Notes under the pieces: model-generated
What the model was told of the DNA's origin: nothing
The model's database searches: none
Seen by the model: the letters and a program-made list of their open reading frames with translations, nothing else
Source of the DNA: Bacteroidota bacterium
Lineage (GTDB): Bacteria; Bacteroidota; Bacteroidia; B-17B0; Aurantibacillaceae
NCBI GenBank assembly: GCA_030684395.1
Contig: JAUXTT010000001.1
Coordinates: forward strand, 62,001 to 126,000
Length of the DNA: 64,000 nucleotides
Reading direction: 5' to 3'
Program-made: the position numbers and the translations under genes
Shown: positions 14,472 to 22,274 of the stretch, in pieces
How the letters are laid out: the number at the start of each line of letters is the position of its first letter
Numbering within the stretch: position 1 is the first letter of the stretch

Positions 14472-16235
14472 TTATTTTTTCGCCGTAGCGTTCATTTTAT
14501 CTTTTGGAATAATGTACACACGAGTAAAATCTCTGTATTCCATTGCATTGATAGGGAAATTACGAACGTTCTTTTGAACCAAACGATCATTCTCATCATA
14601 AAATAAAGGTAATAAAGCTCCTTCATCTAATAAGATCTGATCACACTCCTTAAACAACAACGCTCTTTTTGCATCATCCGGTTCTTTCATAGCCGCTTCA
14701 AATTTTAAATCAAATGCAGGGCTTGAGAAACGGGAAGTATTAGTGAATGATTTTTCGTCCATTGTAGCAGGTACGCTTTTTCCATAAAATAAACCTAAGA
14801 AAGAAACAGGATCCGGGTAATCAGCAATCCATGCAGTACGGAAGAACTCTAATTTACCTGATTGATAAGCATCGATTTGCTCAGCAAAAGGTACAACATT
14901 TATATCGGCAGTAACCCCAATGTTCTCTTTCAGCATTTTTTGGATTACCTCAGCTACTTGTTGGTTACGTTCTCCACCACCGCTATTAATAGTTAATACA
15001 ATTTTAGGGAAACCTTTTCCATCAGGATAACCTGCTTGTTTCATGTATTCCTTTGCCTTATCTACATCATAAGAGTATCCTTTTAAAGCTTCGAAATCCA
15101 TTCCGCCTTTTTTAAACGCATCTACCGGAGGGATAACGCCGTAGGTTCCTGCTTGTCCCTGACCTTGCAAAGTAAAGTCAACTATTTTATTTCTGTCGAT
15201 TGCATAATTAAATGCCAAACGAACTTCTTTTTTATTAAAAGCCGGGTGTGGTGTTAACATACCGTAGTAGTTAGTTGCCAAAGCTGCTGTTGTTTGAATT
15301 TCAAAATCAGTTTTACGAGCATTTGCATTTTGGTAATCACCCATTATCTCTTTATACATTTCAATTGGAATACGGAATACCATATCTAGATTTCCACGTT
15401 GAAACTCCAACATCTCTGATTTTTTCTCTTTTACAAAAGTGTATTTGATAGCATCCAAATAAGGCAATTTGTTACCAAATTCATCAATTGCCCAATAATC
15501 GGGGTTTTTTTCCAGGATAACAACGTCACCTTCTTTAACTGTTTTGATCATGAACGGACCTGTACCAACACACTGTGTACGCATATCAACACCATATTTA
15601 TCAAAAGCCTCTTTAGGGTATACGTAGCAACCCGGTGTGGTAAGGATATTTAAGAACCCTGCATTAGGATTGATTAACTCAATTGTTAAAGTTGAATCAT
15701 CTAAAGCCTTAATTCCTGTAACACCGCCTTCTGCAAGCTTCCCTGCTTTAGACCCATTAAAATATTCAGTTGCGCCTTTTACACGATCTTTGAAAGTAAT
15801 TTCAAAAAACGAGTTGGTTGCAGTAGACTCACATAATTTATCTAAACAATATTTAAAGTCGCTTGCTTTTACATCACGCCCTTTACCGCCTCCAAAACAA
15901 GCATTATCATGAAATTTTACTCCCTGACGTAAGTGAAAAGTCCACACGTTTTTAGCTTCGTTGGTTTCCCATCTGTATGCAATACCGGGTATAATTGTAA
16001 GATCAGCAGGGTTTAATTTCACTAAACCTTCATAAACCTGATTAGCAACCCTATGCGACACAACATCAATGATCGCCAAAGGATATAGGTTTTTAAAGTC
16101 TTCCAGCTCATTCATACGAAAAACGCCACCGTAATAAACGCCGCCTTTGGCTTCAGTGGATACACCTTCTGTTTTACCCCCTGAACAAGACGCTAAAATG
16201 CCTGCTGCCAATGCAAATACTATCAGTTTCTTCAT
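14472..16235 (-). CDS. oligopeptide ABC transporter binding lipoprotein
   Basis: A 587-residue family 5 solute-binding lipoprotein of the DppA/OppA type. The lipobox LASC is at residues 14-17. The N-terminal lobe has the family pattern FRMNELEDFKNLYP, the W-E-T-N...W-T-F-x-LR-GVKFHD segment near 95, and the C-terminal lobe has WIADYPDPVSFLGLF. It would capture peptides or related solutes at the periplasmic side of the inner membrane. No permease or ATPase genes are adjacent, so its transporter partners must be encoded elsewhere. It has its own promoter and terminator and is monocistronic. Confidence 0.9.
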   Translation of the reverse strand: MKKLIVFALAAGILASCSGGKTEGVSTEAKGGVYYGGVFRMNELEDFKNLYPLAIIDVVSHRVANQVYEGLVKLNPADLTIIPGIAYRWETNEAKNVWTFHLRQGVKFHDNACFGGGKGRDVKASDFKYCLDKLCESTATNSFFEITFKDRVKGATEYFNGSKAGKLAEGGVTGIKALDDSTLTIELINPNAGFLNILTTPGCYVYPKEAFDKYGVDMRTQCVGTGPFMIKTVKEGDVVILEKNPDYWAIDEFGNKLPYLDAIKYTFVKEKKSEMLEFQRGNLDMVFRIPIEMYKEIMGDYQNANARKTDFEIQTTAALATNYYGMLTPHPAFNKKEVRLAFNYAIDRNKIVDFTLQGQGQAGTYGVIPPVDAFKKGGMDFEALKGYSYDVDKAKEYMKQAGYPDGKGFPKIVLTINSGGGERNQQVAEVIQKMLKENIGVTADINVVPFAEQIDAYQSGKLEFFRTAWIADYPDPVSFLGLFYGKSVPATMDEKSFTNTSRFSSPAFDLKFEAAMKEPDDAKRALLFKECDQILLDEGALLPLFYDENDRLVQKNVRNFPINAMEYRDFTRVYIIPKDKMNATAKK

Positions 16236-16276
16236 AAAATGGAAATATTCAATTAATTGTTTCTTTTTGTAAGGTG

Positions 16277-16284
16277 CAAATATA
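16277..16284 (-). promoter_or_regulatory. -7 promoter box of the binding-protein gene
   Basis: Read on the minus strand the box is TATATTTG, a perfect TAnnTTTG, 42 bases upstream of the start codon. Confidence 0.6.
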
Positions 16285-16362
16285 TTTAAAATAAAGAGAA
16301 ATACTAATTTTTTTAGACAGAGAACATGAACAAAATTTGCCTATACACATTTATCTAATTAC

Positions 16363-17130
16363 CTAAAAATCAATATCTAAAGAAACCGGGCAATGATCGG
16401 AATGCATAGCTTCGGGCAAAATGACCGATCGTCTCAATTTATCGACCATGTTTTCCGTAACTATATTATAATCAATACGCCAACCCAAATTTTTGCCCCT
16501 TGACCCGGCCCTGTAACTCCACCAACTATACTGATGCGGCTCATGATTAAAGTGACGGAAGGTATCTACATATCCGGATTCCACAAATTTATCAAACCAT
16601 TCGCGCTCTTCGGGCAAAAATCCTGAAGTGTTGGCATTTGACTTCGGATTATGGATATCAATTGCCTTGTGACAAATATTATAATCGCCGCTTAAAATGA
16701 GTTTTGGACGTTCTTTTTTTAATTCATTTACATATTCATGGAAATCAGAAAGCCATTTCATTTTAAATGCCTGACGATCTTCTCCACTACTCCCACTTGG
16801 ATGGTAGATGCTCGCCACAGAGACATCCCCGAAATCTGCTCTGATAAATCTCCCTTCATCGTCATAAGCCTTGATACCACAGCCATACACTACCTTATCG
16901 GGTTTTTCCTTAGAGAAAATAGCAACTCCACTATATCCCTTTTTTTGTGCAGGATACCAGTAATGATGATAGCCTAATTCTTCAAACTCAAACACTCCTA
17001 CTTGTTCGGGACTTGCCTTGATTTCCTGAACACATAATATGTCAGGTTTAGCAGCACGCATCCAGTCAATTAATCCCTTGCCCATGGCAGCGCGAATTCC
17101 GTTTACATTATATGTTATGATACGAGGCAT
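16363..17130 (-). CDS. xth: exodeoxyribonuclease III
   Basis: A 255-residue AP endonuclease/3'-exonuclease of the exonuclease III (EEP) family that nicks DNA at abasic sites in base excision repair. Visible motifs in order: TYNVNGIRAA (residues 5-14), VQEIKA (metal-binding Glu), YSGVAIFSK, SGDYNICHKAIDIHNP (catalytic Asp and Asn), RIDYNIV and the terminal HSDHCPVSLDI with the catalytic Asp-His pair. Length is normal for the family. It has its own promoter and stands alone between the binding-protein gene and a repeat region. Confidence 0.95.
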   Translation of the reverse strand: MPRIITYNVNGIRAAMGKGLIDWMRAAKPDILCVQEIKASPEQVGVFEFEELGYHHYWYPAQKKGYSGVAIFSKEKPDKVVYGCGIKAYDDEGRFIRADFGDVSVASIYHPSGSSGEDRQAFKMKWLSDFHEYVNELKKERPKLILSGDYNICHKAIDIHNPKSNANTSGFLPEEREWFDKFVESGYVDTFRHFNHEPHQYSWWSYRAGSRGKNLGWRIDYNIVTENMVDKLRRSVILPEAMHSDHCPVSLDIDF

Positions 17131-17145
17131 ACTTTTCGATTTTTA

Positions 17146-17153
17146 CGAAAGTA
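17146..17153 (-). promoter_or_regulatory. -7 promoter box of xth
   Basis: On the minus strand TACTTTCG, a TAnnTTTG variant, lies 16 bases before the ATG, implying a very short leader. Confidence 0.45.
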
Positions 17154-17236
17154 GTTTTTAATTTGAAATACTTTGACGCGGATTGCACGGGTTACGGGGA
17201 TTTTATTCCATTTTTTCAACAACATCCTTTCTTTTA

Positions 17237-17345
17237 CCGCAGATTCACGCAGATTTAGCCTAGCTGAGAAAGTTCGCGTGATTGATTTGTAATAATCCAG
17301 TTAAAATGCCTCGAACAAATCTGTGTAATCTGCGCAAATCTGCGG
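17237..17345. repeat. CGCAGATT-type inverted repeat, copy 1
   Basis: The left arm (17237-17257) has CGCAGATT twice, nine to ten bases apart. The right arm (17317-17345) has the complement AATCTG(T/C)G three times. The arms enclose about 60 bases of unrelated sequence and could fold into a long hairpin. Four relatives lie at 34199, 35312, 36371 and 39054. It fills most of the 270-base gap between xth and the next gene; no coding sequence is visible there. Confidence 0.75.
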
Positions 17346-17400
17346 CTAAGTCAGCTTGGTTCAAACAATTTTGTACTTTTAGATACGTTATAAACAGATT

Positions 17401-20400
17401 GTGTTGAAGTGGATAAAAATACTTGTTGTACTTGTTTTGCTTTGCAATTTTGTGAAGGCACAAACAGGTTCCCAGCGCTTGCAGTATTTTAAATTAAAAA
17501 CCGATACCCTTTTTTTAGATTCATTAAGTTTAGTTCCCGGGTCTCTTTTTATTTCGTTAAACGGAAAGGCACTGGATAGTACATCCTATAAACTTGATCC
17601 AAAAAAGAAATTTCTCATCTTCAATAAAAAGAAATTGAATGCGGCTTCTTCAACAGATAGTATTCGCGTTTCTTATAAAGTGTTTCCGGTAAATTTTGAG
17701 AAGAATTATTTCAAAAAAGATATTGCATTATTAAACCGTGATCAAAGCTTAGCACAAAATCCCTTCACTATTCATTACAATGCGCAAACAGTTAATTCAC
17801 CCATTTTTCAAAATGATGGCTTAACAAAAAATGGAAGTGTATCGCGCGGAATAAGCTTTGGGAACAATCAGGATGTAGTAGTGAATTCGAACATGAACCT
17901 ACAGGTATCGGGTAAGTTGAGTAAAGAGCTCAATTTGGTACTTGCTGCTACTGATAATAACATTCCTATTCAGCCGGATGGGAACACACAGCAATTGCAG
18001 GAATTTGATAAAGTATTTATTCAGGTAAATAATGAAGATTCTAAAATTACGATGGGAGATTTTCAGTTGAGCCGACCACAAAGTTATTTCCTGAATTTTT
18101 ATAAACGTACGCAGGGTTTATTGTTTGAAAATACTTTTCTGATAGATTCATTAGATAAAAATAAACCCAAACTCTCAACACGCTTATCGGGTGCGATCTC
18201 TCGTGGGAAATTTGCAAGAAATGTAATTGTTGGGGTAGAAAATAATCAGGGACCTTATCGTTTAAAAGGAGCAGACAACGAATTGTTCATCATCGTTCTT
18301 TCGGGAACAGAAAAAGTATATATCGATGGAAAGCTGATCCAACGTGGGCAGGAGAACGAATATATTATTGATTACAATACATCTGAAATAACTTTTACTG
18401 CCAAACAAATTATTACAAAGGATAAACGGATCACTGTTGAGTTTCAATACTCGGAAAGAAATTACAATCGTTCGCTTTATTATGTTGGTGAAGAATACAC
18501 GAATAACAAACTGAAAATGGGATTCCATTTTTTTAGTGAACAGGATAATAAAAACAAGCCTTTTCAGCAGGAATTAAGTTTGGAAGAAAAATTATTATTA
18601 AGAAGCATTGGTGACACCCTAAATTTAGCCGTTACAGATGGAGCTCAAACAGCAGACTTTAACACCACAGAAGTTTTTTACAGAAAACAAGATACTCTAA
18701 CAGGCAGCGGAACATTTTCTATTTACAATTACTCAATCGCTCCAGATACTGCTTACCGAGTTCGTTTCAGTTACGTGGGTGAAGGCAATGGAGATTACAA
18801 ACAAATTCAAAGTTTAGCGAATGGGAAAGTGTATCAGTGGTACGAACCTGTTGGCGGAATACGACAAGGAAATTACGAACCTGTTATTGTTTTAGTAACA
18901 CCGAAGAAAAAACAAATGGCAATTGTGAATGGTGAATACTTATTGAACGCCCATTCGACAGGCTCAGGGCAGGGAAAAATAAGCTGGGAAGGAGCTTATA
19001 CAAAAAATGACATTAATACTTTTTCTCCATTTAATGCAAAAGATGATGAAGGTTTTGGAGGAAAATTTAATTTCAGCAATCAATTTAAAGTAGGAGAACG
19101 TGATTCGCTTAGTGAAACTAAAACAAAAATTCTCACCGGGTTATCCTACGAATATTTGCACAAAAATTTTTCGCAGATAGAACGTTTTCGTTCCGTTGAA
19201 TTTACCCGCGACTGGAACCGGAATTCGGACTCCGTAAAAAACATGCAGCACATTGGCGGTGCACAACTGGGATTTATGCATTCTAACAAAGCACGAACTT
19301 TATACACCTTTAATGGTTTTGTAGAAGAAGGAAACTACAGCGGTATGCGACACATATTGGAAAACAATTACAATTTAGGAAAATTAAAAATTCAGTTCAA
19401 CCCCACTTTCTTAAGTTCCAATAATTCTCAAAATAAAAACCTTACACAGTTTTACAGACACAAATCGAGGGTAACACAACAGATCAGAAATTTTCTACTT
19501 GCATATACCGATGAACTTGAAAACAACACCTTTAATTACGAAAACAAAGACTCCATACTTGCACGCAGTTACGGATTTTGGGAACGGGAAGGAAGTATTG
19601 AAAGTGCCGACTCTACAGGTAATTCCTACAAAGTATTTTACCGTGAACGTACTGATAAAAAAGCTACACGAAATATTCTTAAACCAGTTGCTTATGCACA
19701 AAACTATGGAGCAAGCGCAAACATCAACAGCATAAAAAATCATCCGATAAGAACTACTATCACTTACCGCCAGTTAAAAATTTTAGATTCTACTTTAATA
19801 AGTAATACTCCTGATAATACCTTGCTGAGTCGTTTAGAATATTCTCCACGTATTATGAAAGGTTTTATTCAGAGCAGTTTGTTTTATGAAATTGGTTATG
19901 GTTTAGAACAAAAGAAAGAATATTCATACGTGCAGGTAGCAGCGGGGCAGGGACAATATTACTGGAACGATTATAATAACAACGGCATTAAAGAATTAAA
20001 CGAATTTGAAATTGCGCAGTACAGCGATCAGGCCATTTTTATCAAGATCTTTACTCCCACCAATAACTACGTAAAAGCAGCGCACAACCAATTCAGCGGC
20101 AGCTTTTACTTACGTCCTTCTGTTTTTGTAAAACCTGAATCCAAGAAACTACTAAAAGCCATAGGAAGGTTTTCTACTCAAACAGTTTACCGAACCGACA
20201 ACAAATCACTGGAGAATGAAAACTCAATGATCTATAATCCTTTTGATACAAGAATCAACGACAGTTTATTAATTACCACCAATTCACTTTTCAGACAAGC
20301 ACTCTTTTTTAATCAGAATTCTTCGGTGGGTGGTTTTGATTATAATTATCAACAAAACAAAAGCAAACAGTTATTGGTAAACGGTTTGGAAAGCAGAGAA

Positions 20401-20925
20401 AACGAAATGCATGAATTGCGTACACGTTTTAATTTCACCAAATCATGGGGATTTTTTACTACGGCAAATTATGGTAACAAAAGAACCTACTCTGTTTACC
20501 TCTCCACACGTAACTACTTAATTAATTATTATGAAGTAGAACCCAAACTGGTATTTCAGCCCAACACTTCCTTCCGAATAGCTACCGGCTACAAACGCAG
20601 CGAAAAACAAAATGCAAAAGAATACGGAAATCAAAAAGCAACTATTGATGATATCCTTTTAGAAATTAAATACAACAAACTCAGCAAAGGAAGTTTTACT
20701 ATGCGTGCCGATTATTTAGTAATAGCCTACAACGATTCTCAAAACTCTCCCATCTCTTTTGAAATGCTCAATTCCCTAAAACCCGGACAAAACATTACCT
20801 GGACCATGCAGTACCAGCAAAACCTGAACCAGTACCTGCAAATAAGTTTTAATTATGACGGAAGAAAAACTCCTAATTCGAAGATCATACATATTGGCGG
20901 CGCTCAGGTGCGGGCGTTTTTTTAG
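17401..20925 (+). CDS. large putative outer-membrane protein, unknown function
   Basis: A 1174-residue protein that I do not recognise with confidence. A signal peptide (KWIKILVVLVLLCNFVKAQ) starts at GTG 17401 or TTG 17404. The N-terminal 130 residues look beta-rich. A central part is rich in segments such as GSVSRGISFGNNQDV and KLSKELNLVLAATDN, which recall the giant gliding/type IX translocon protein SprA. The second half is dominated by alternating strands with aromatic residues, and the chain ends in Phe, as outer-membrane barrels do. I infer a large outer-membrane beta barrel. It stands at the left edge of the accessory island. Confidence 0.7.
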   Translation: MLKWIKILVVLVLLCNFVKAQTGSQRLQYFKLKTDTLFLDSLSLVPGSLFISLNGKALDSTSYKLDPKKKFLIFNKKKLNAASSTDSIRVSYKVFPVNFEKNYFKKDIALLNRDQSLAQNPFTIHYNAQTVNSPIFQNDGLTKNGSVSRGISFGNNQDVVVNSNMNLQVSGKLSKELNLVLAATDNNIPIQPDGNTQQLQEFDKVFIQVNNEDSKITMGDFQLSRPQSYFLNFYKRTQGLLFENTFLIDSLDKNKPKLSTRLSGAISRGKFARNVIVGVENNQGPYRLKGADNELFIIVLSGTEKVYIDGKLIQRGQENEYIIDYNTSEITFTAKQIITKDKRITVEFQYSERNYNRSLYYVGEEYTNNKLKMGFHFFSEQDNKNKPFQQELSLEEKLLLRSIGDTLNLAVTDGAQTADFNTTEVFYRKQDTLTGSGTFSIYNYSIAPDTAYRVRFSYVGEGNGDYKQIQSLANGKVYQWYEPVGGIRQGNYEPVIVLVTPKKKQMAIVNGEYLLNAHSTGSGQGKISWEGAYTKNDINTFSPFNAKDDEGFGGKFNFSNQFKVGERDSLSETKTKILTGLSYEYLHKNFSQIERFRSVEFTRDWNRNSDSVKNMQHIGGAQLGFMHSNKARTLYTFNGFVEEGNYSGMRHILENNYNLGKLKIQFNPTFLSSNNSQNKNLTQFYRHKSRVTQQIRNFLLAYTDELENNTFNYENKDSILARSYGFWEREGSIESADSTGNSYKVFYRERTDKKATRNILKPVAYAQNYGASANINSIKNHPIRTTITYRQLKILDSTLISNTPDNTLLSRLEYSPRIMKGFIQSSLFYEIGYGLEQKKEYSYVQVAAGQGQYYWNDYNNNGIKELNEFEIAQYSDQAIFIKIFTPTNNYVKAAHNQFSGSFYLRPSVFVKPESKKLLKAIGRFSTQTVYRTDNKSLENENSMIYNPFDTRINDSLLITTNSLFRQALFFNQNSSVGGFDYNYQQNKSKQLLVNGLESRENEMHELRTRFNFTKSWGFFTTANYGNKRTYSVYLSTRNYLINYYEVEPKLVFQPNTSFRIATGYKRSEKQNAKEYGNQKATIDDILLEIKYNKLSKGSFTMRADYLVIAYNDSQNSPISFEMLNSLKPGQNITWTMQYQQNLNQYLQISFNYDGRKTPNSKIIHIGGAQVRAFF

Positions 20926-21098
20926 TTGGCAACTATAATTGGGGATTTTTGGTTTTGAGTGAATTTGAAATTCGCTCGGGTGAAAACTCCAGTATATTAA
21001 AATTTCCAACTTAGGCTAAATAAAAATCCTTGATTCGCGCAGAGTTACTTGTTAATCAACACGTTGCGCCCCGGCTCACTAAAACATGTTATTTTCCT

Positions 21099-21106
21099 TA
21101 TATTTG
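21099..21106 (+). promoter_or_regulatory. -7 promoter box of the methyltransferase locus
   Basis: TATATTTG, a perfect TAnnTTTG, lies 17 bases before ATG 21123. This supports that start over the in-frame start at 21030, which would lie upstream of the promoter. It is the only clear promoter before 28687, so the four following genes probably form one transcript. Confidence 0.6.
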
Positions 21107-21122
21107 TGTAAAACAAAATACT

Positions 21123-22274
21123 ATGCCTAAAACGGTGAATGTTAGTCGTATTAAGGAAGTGCAAAAACAAACTGAATTAGCAAATCAATTATCAAACTCC
21201 CAATTAAAAGCAGTTGACTTCTTTTGTGGTGCTGGAGGTGTAACTTGTGGCTTTAATAATATTGGAATTAAGGTTTTAGGTGGGATCGATATTTCCAATA
21301 AATTCAAAAAGACTTACGAGGAGAATAATCAAGCAGTTTTCATAAATGAAGATGTTTCAAATATGGAGGTAGAAAAGCTTGGGAAATTATTACCTATTTC
21401 AACAAATCAGGATGATTTGATTTTTGTTGGATGTAGCCCGTGCCAATATTACTCAAATTTAAAATCAGACAAAACAAAATCTAAAGCGGGGCGTTTGCTT
21501 TTAGACGACTTTAAAGACTTCGTGCTCCATTATAAACCAGGGTTTGTTTTTATCGAAAATGTTCCAGGACTGGAAACTAAGTCTGGTAGCCCCCTACACA
21601 GGTTTAAAAAAGAACTTAGCAAAGAAGGCTATGCGTTTGATCAAAACGTGTTGAATTCAAAATATTTCGGAGTTCCGCAAAGCAGAAGAAGGTTTGTGTT
21701 AATTGCTACACGTTTATTAGATAAAATTGACCTTCCGAAACAAACACGAAAAAAATCACAGGTTGTTACGGTAGAAAAGGCAATCGGAAACTATAAAGTT
21801 TTTCCGAAAGTAAGTATGGGTCACAAAGATCAATCCGATTTTCAACACTCAGTTGCGAGACTTTCCGATTTAAATCTTGAAAGAATAAAAGCAACGCCAA
21901 AGAATGGCGGAACAAGAAGAGCGTGGGCCAATAATAATAGACTTCAATTAGAATGCTATAAAGATCATGAGGGTCATTACGATGTTTACGGCAGATTGTT
22001 TTGGAATAAACCTGCACCAACAATAACTACTAGATTTATATACACTAGTACTGGCAGATATTCTCACCCAGAACAAAACCGCGCTTTATCATTAAGAGAA
22101 GGTGCAACACTTCAATCTTTTCCGCTAGACTACAAATTTCATTCTTCGAATCAAGGGGCAATTGCTACAATGATTGGCAACGCTGTCCCTCCCAAATTGG
22201 CTGAAGCTATAGGACTATCACTAAACTTACACTGGAATAAATGGCAAAATTTAAAGCAAGAGCAAGGGCTTTAG
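21123..22274 (+). CDS. DNA (cytosine-5-)-methyltransferase
   Basis: A 383-residue C5-cytosine methyltransferase with the conserved motifs in order: FFCGAGGVTCGF (motif I, AdoMet), SPCQYYS with nucleophile C107 (motif IV), ENVPGLE (motif VI), QSRRRFVLIATR (motif VIII), REGATLQSFP (motif IX) and GNAVPP (motif X). The target-recognition region between VIII and IX is about 110 residues, short to normal. ATG 21123 is used because a -7 box precedes it. The 3' end overlaps the next gene by 34 bases. In the context of a MORC-like ATPase and an OLD-like nuclease it probably marks self DNA. Confidence 0.93.
   Translation: MPKTVNVSRIKEVQKQTELANQLSNSQLKAVDFFCGAGGVTCGFNNIGIKVLGGIDISNKFKKTYEENNQAVFINEDVSNMEVEKLGKLLPISTNQDDLIFVGCSPCQYYSNLKSDKTKSKAGRLLLDDFKDFVLHYKPGFVFIENVPGLETKSGSPLHRFKKELSKEGYAFDQNVLNSKYFGVPQSRRRFVLIATRLLDKIDLPKQTRKKSQVVTVEKAIGNYKVFPKVSMGHKDQSDFQHSVARLSDLNLERIKATPKNGGTRRAWANNNRLQLECYKDHEGHYDVYGRLFWNKPAPTITTRFIYTSTGRYSHPEQNRALSLREGATLQSFPLDYKFHSSNQGAIATMIGNAVPPKLAEAIGLSLNLHWNKWQNLKQEQGL

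Noticed and set aside
17260-17463. 67-codon minus-strand frame upstream of the large outer-membrane protein
   Set aside because: It is made of the CGCAGATT repeat and of the complement of the signal-peptide codons.
18950-18972. Stretch resembling a REP-type palindrome (TTCGACAGGCTCAG) inside the large gene
   Set aside because: It is in frame within an intact coding sequence and no second arm is present.
21030-21122. In-frame N-terminal extension of the cytosine methyltransferase
   Set aside because: It lies upstream of the -7 box at 21099 and encodes nothing like methyltransferase sequence; ATG 21123 is the better start.
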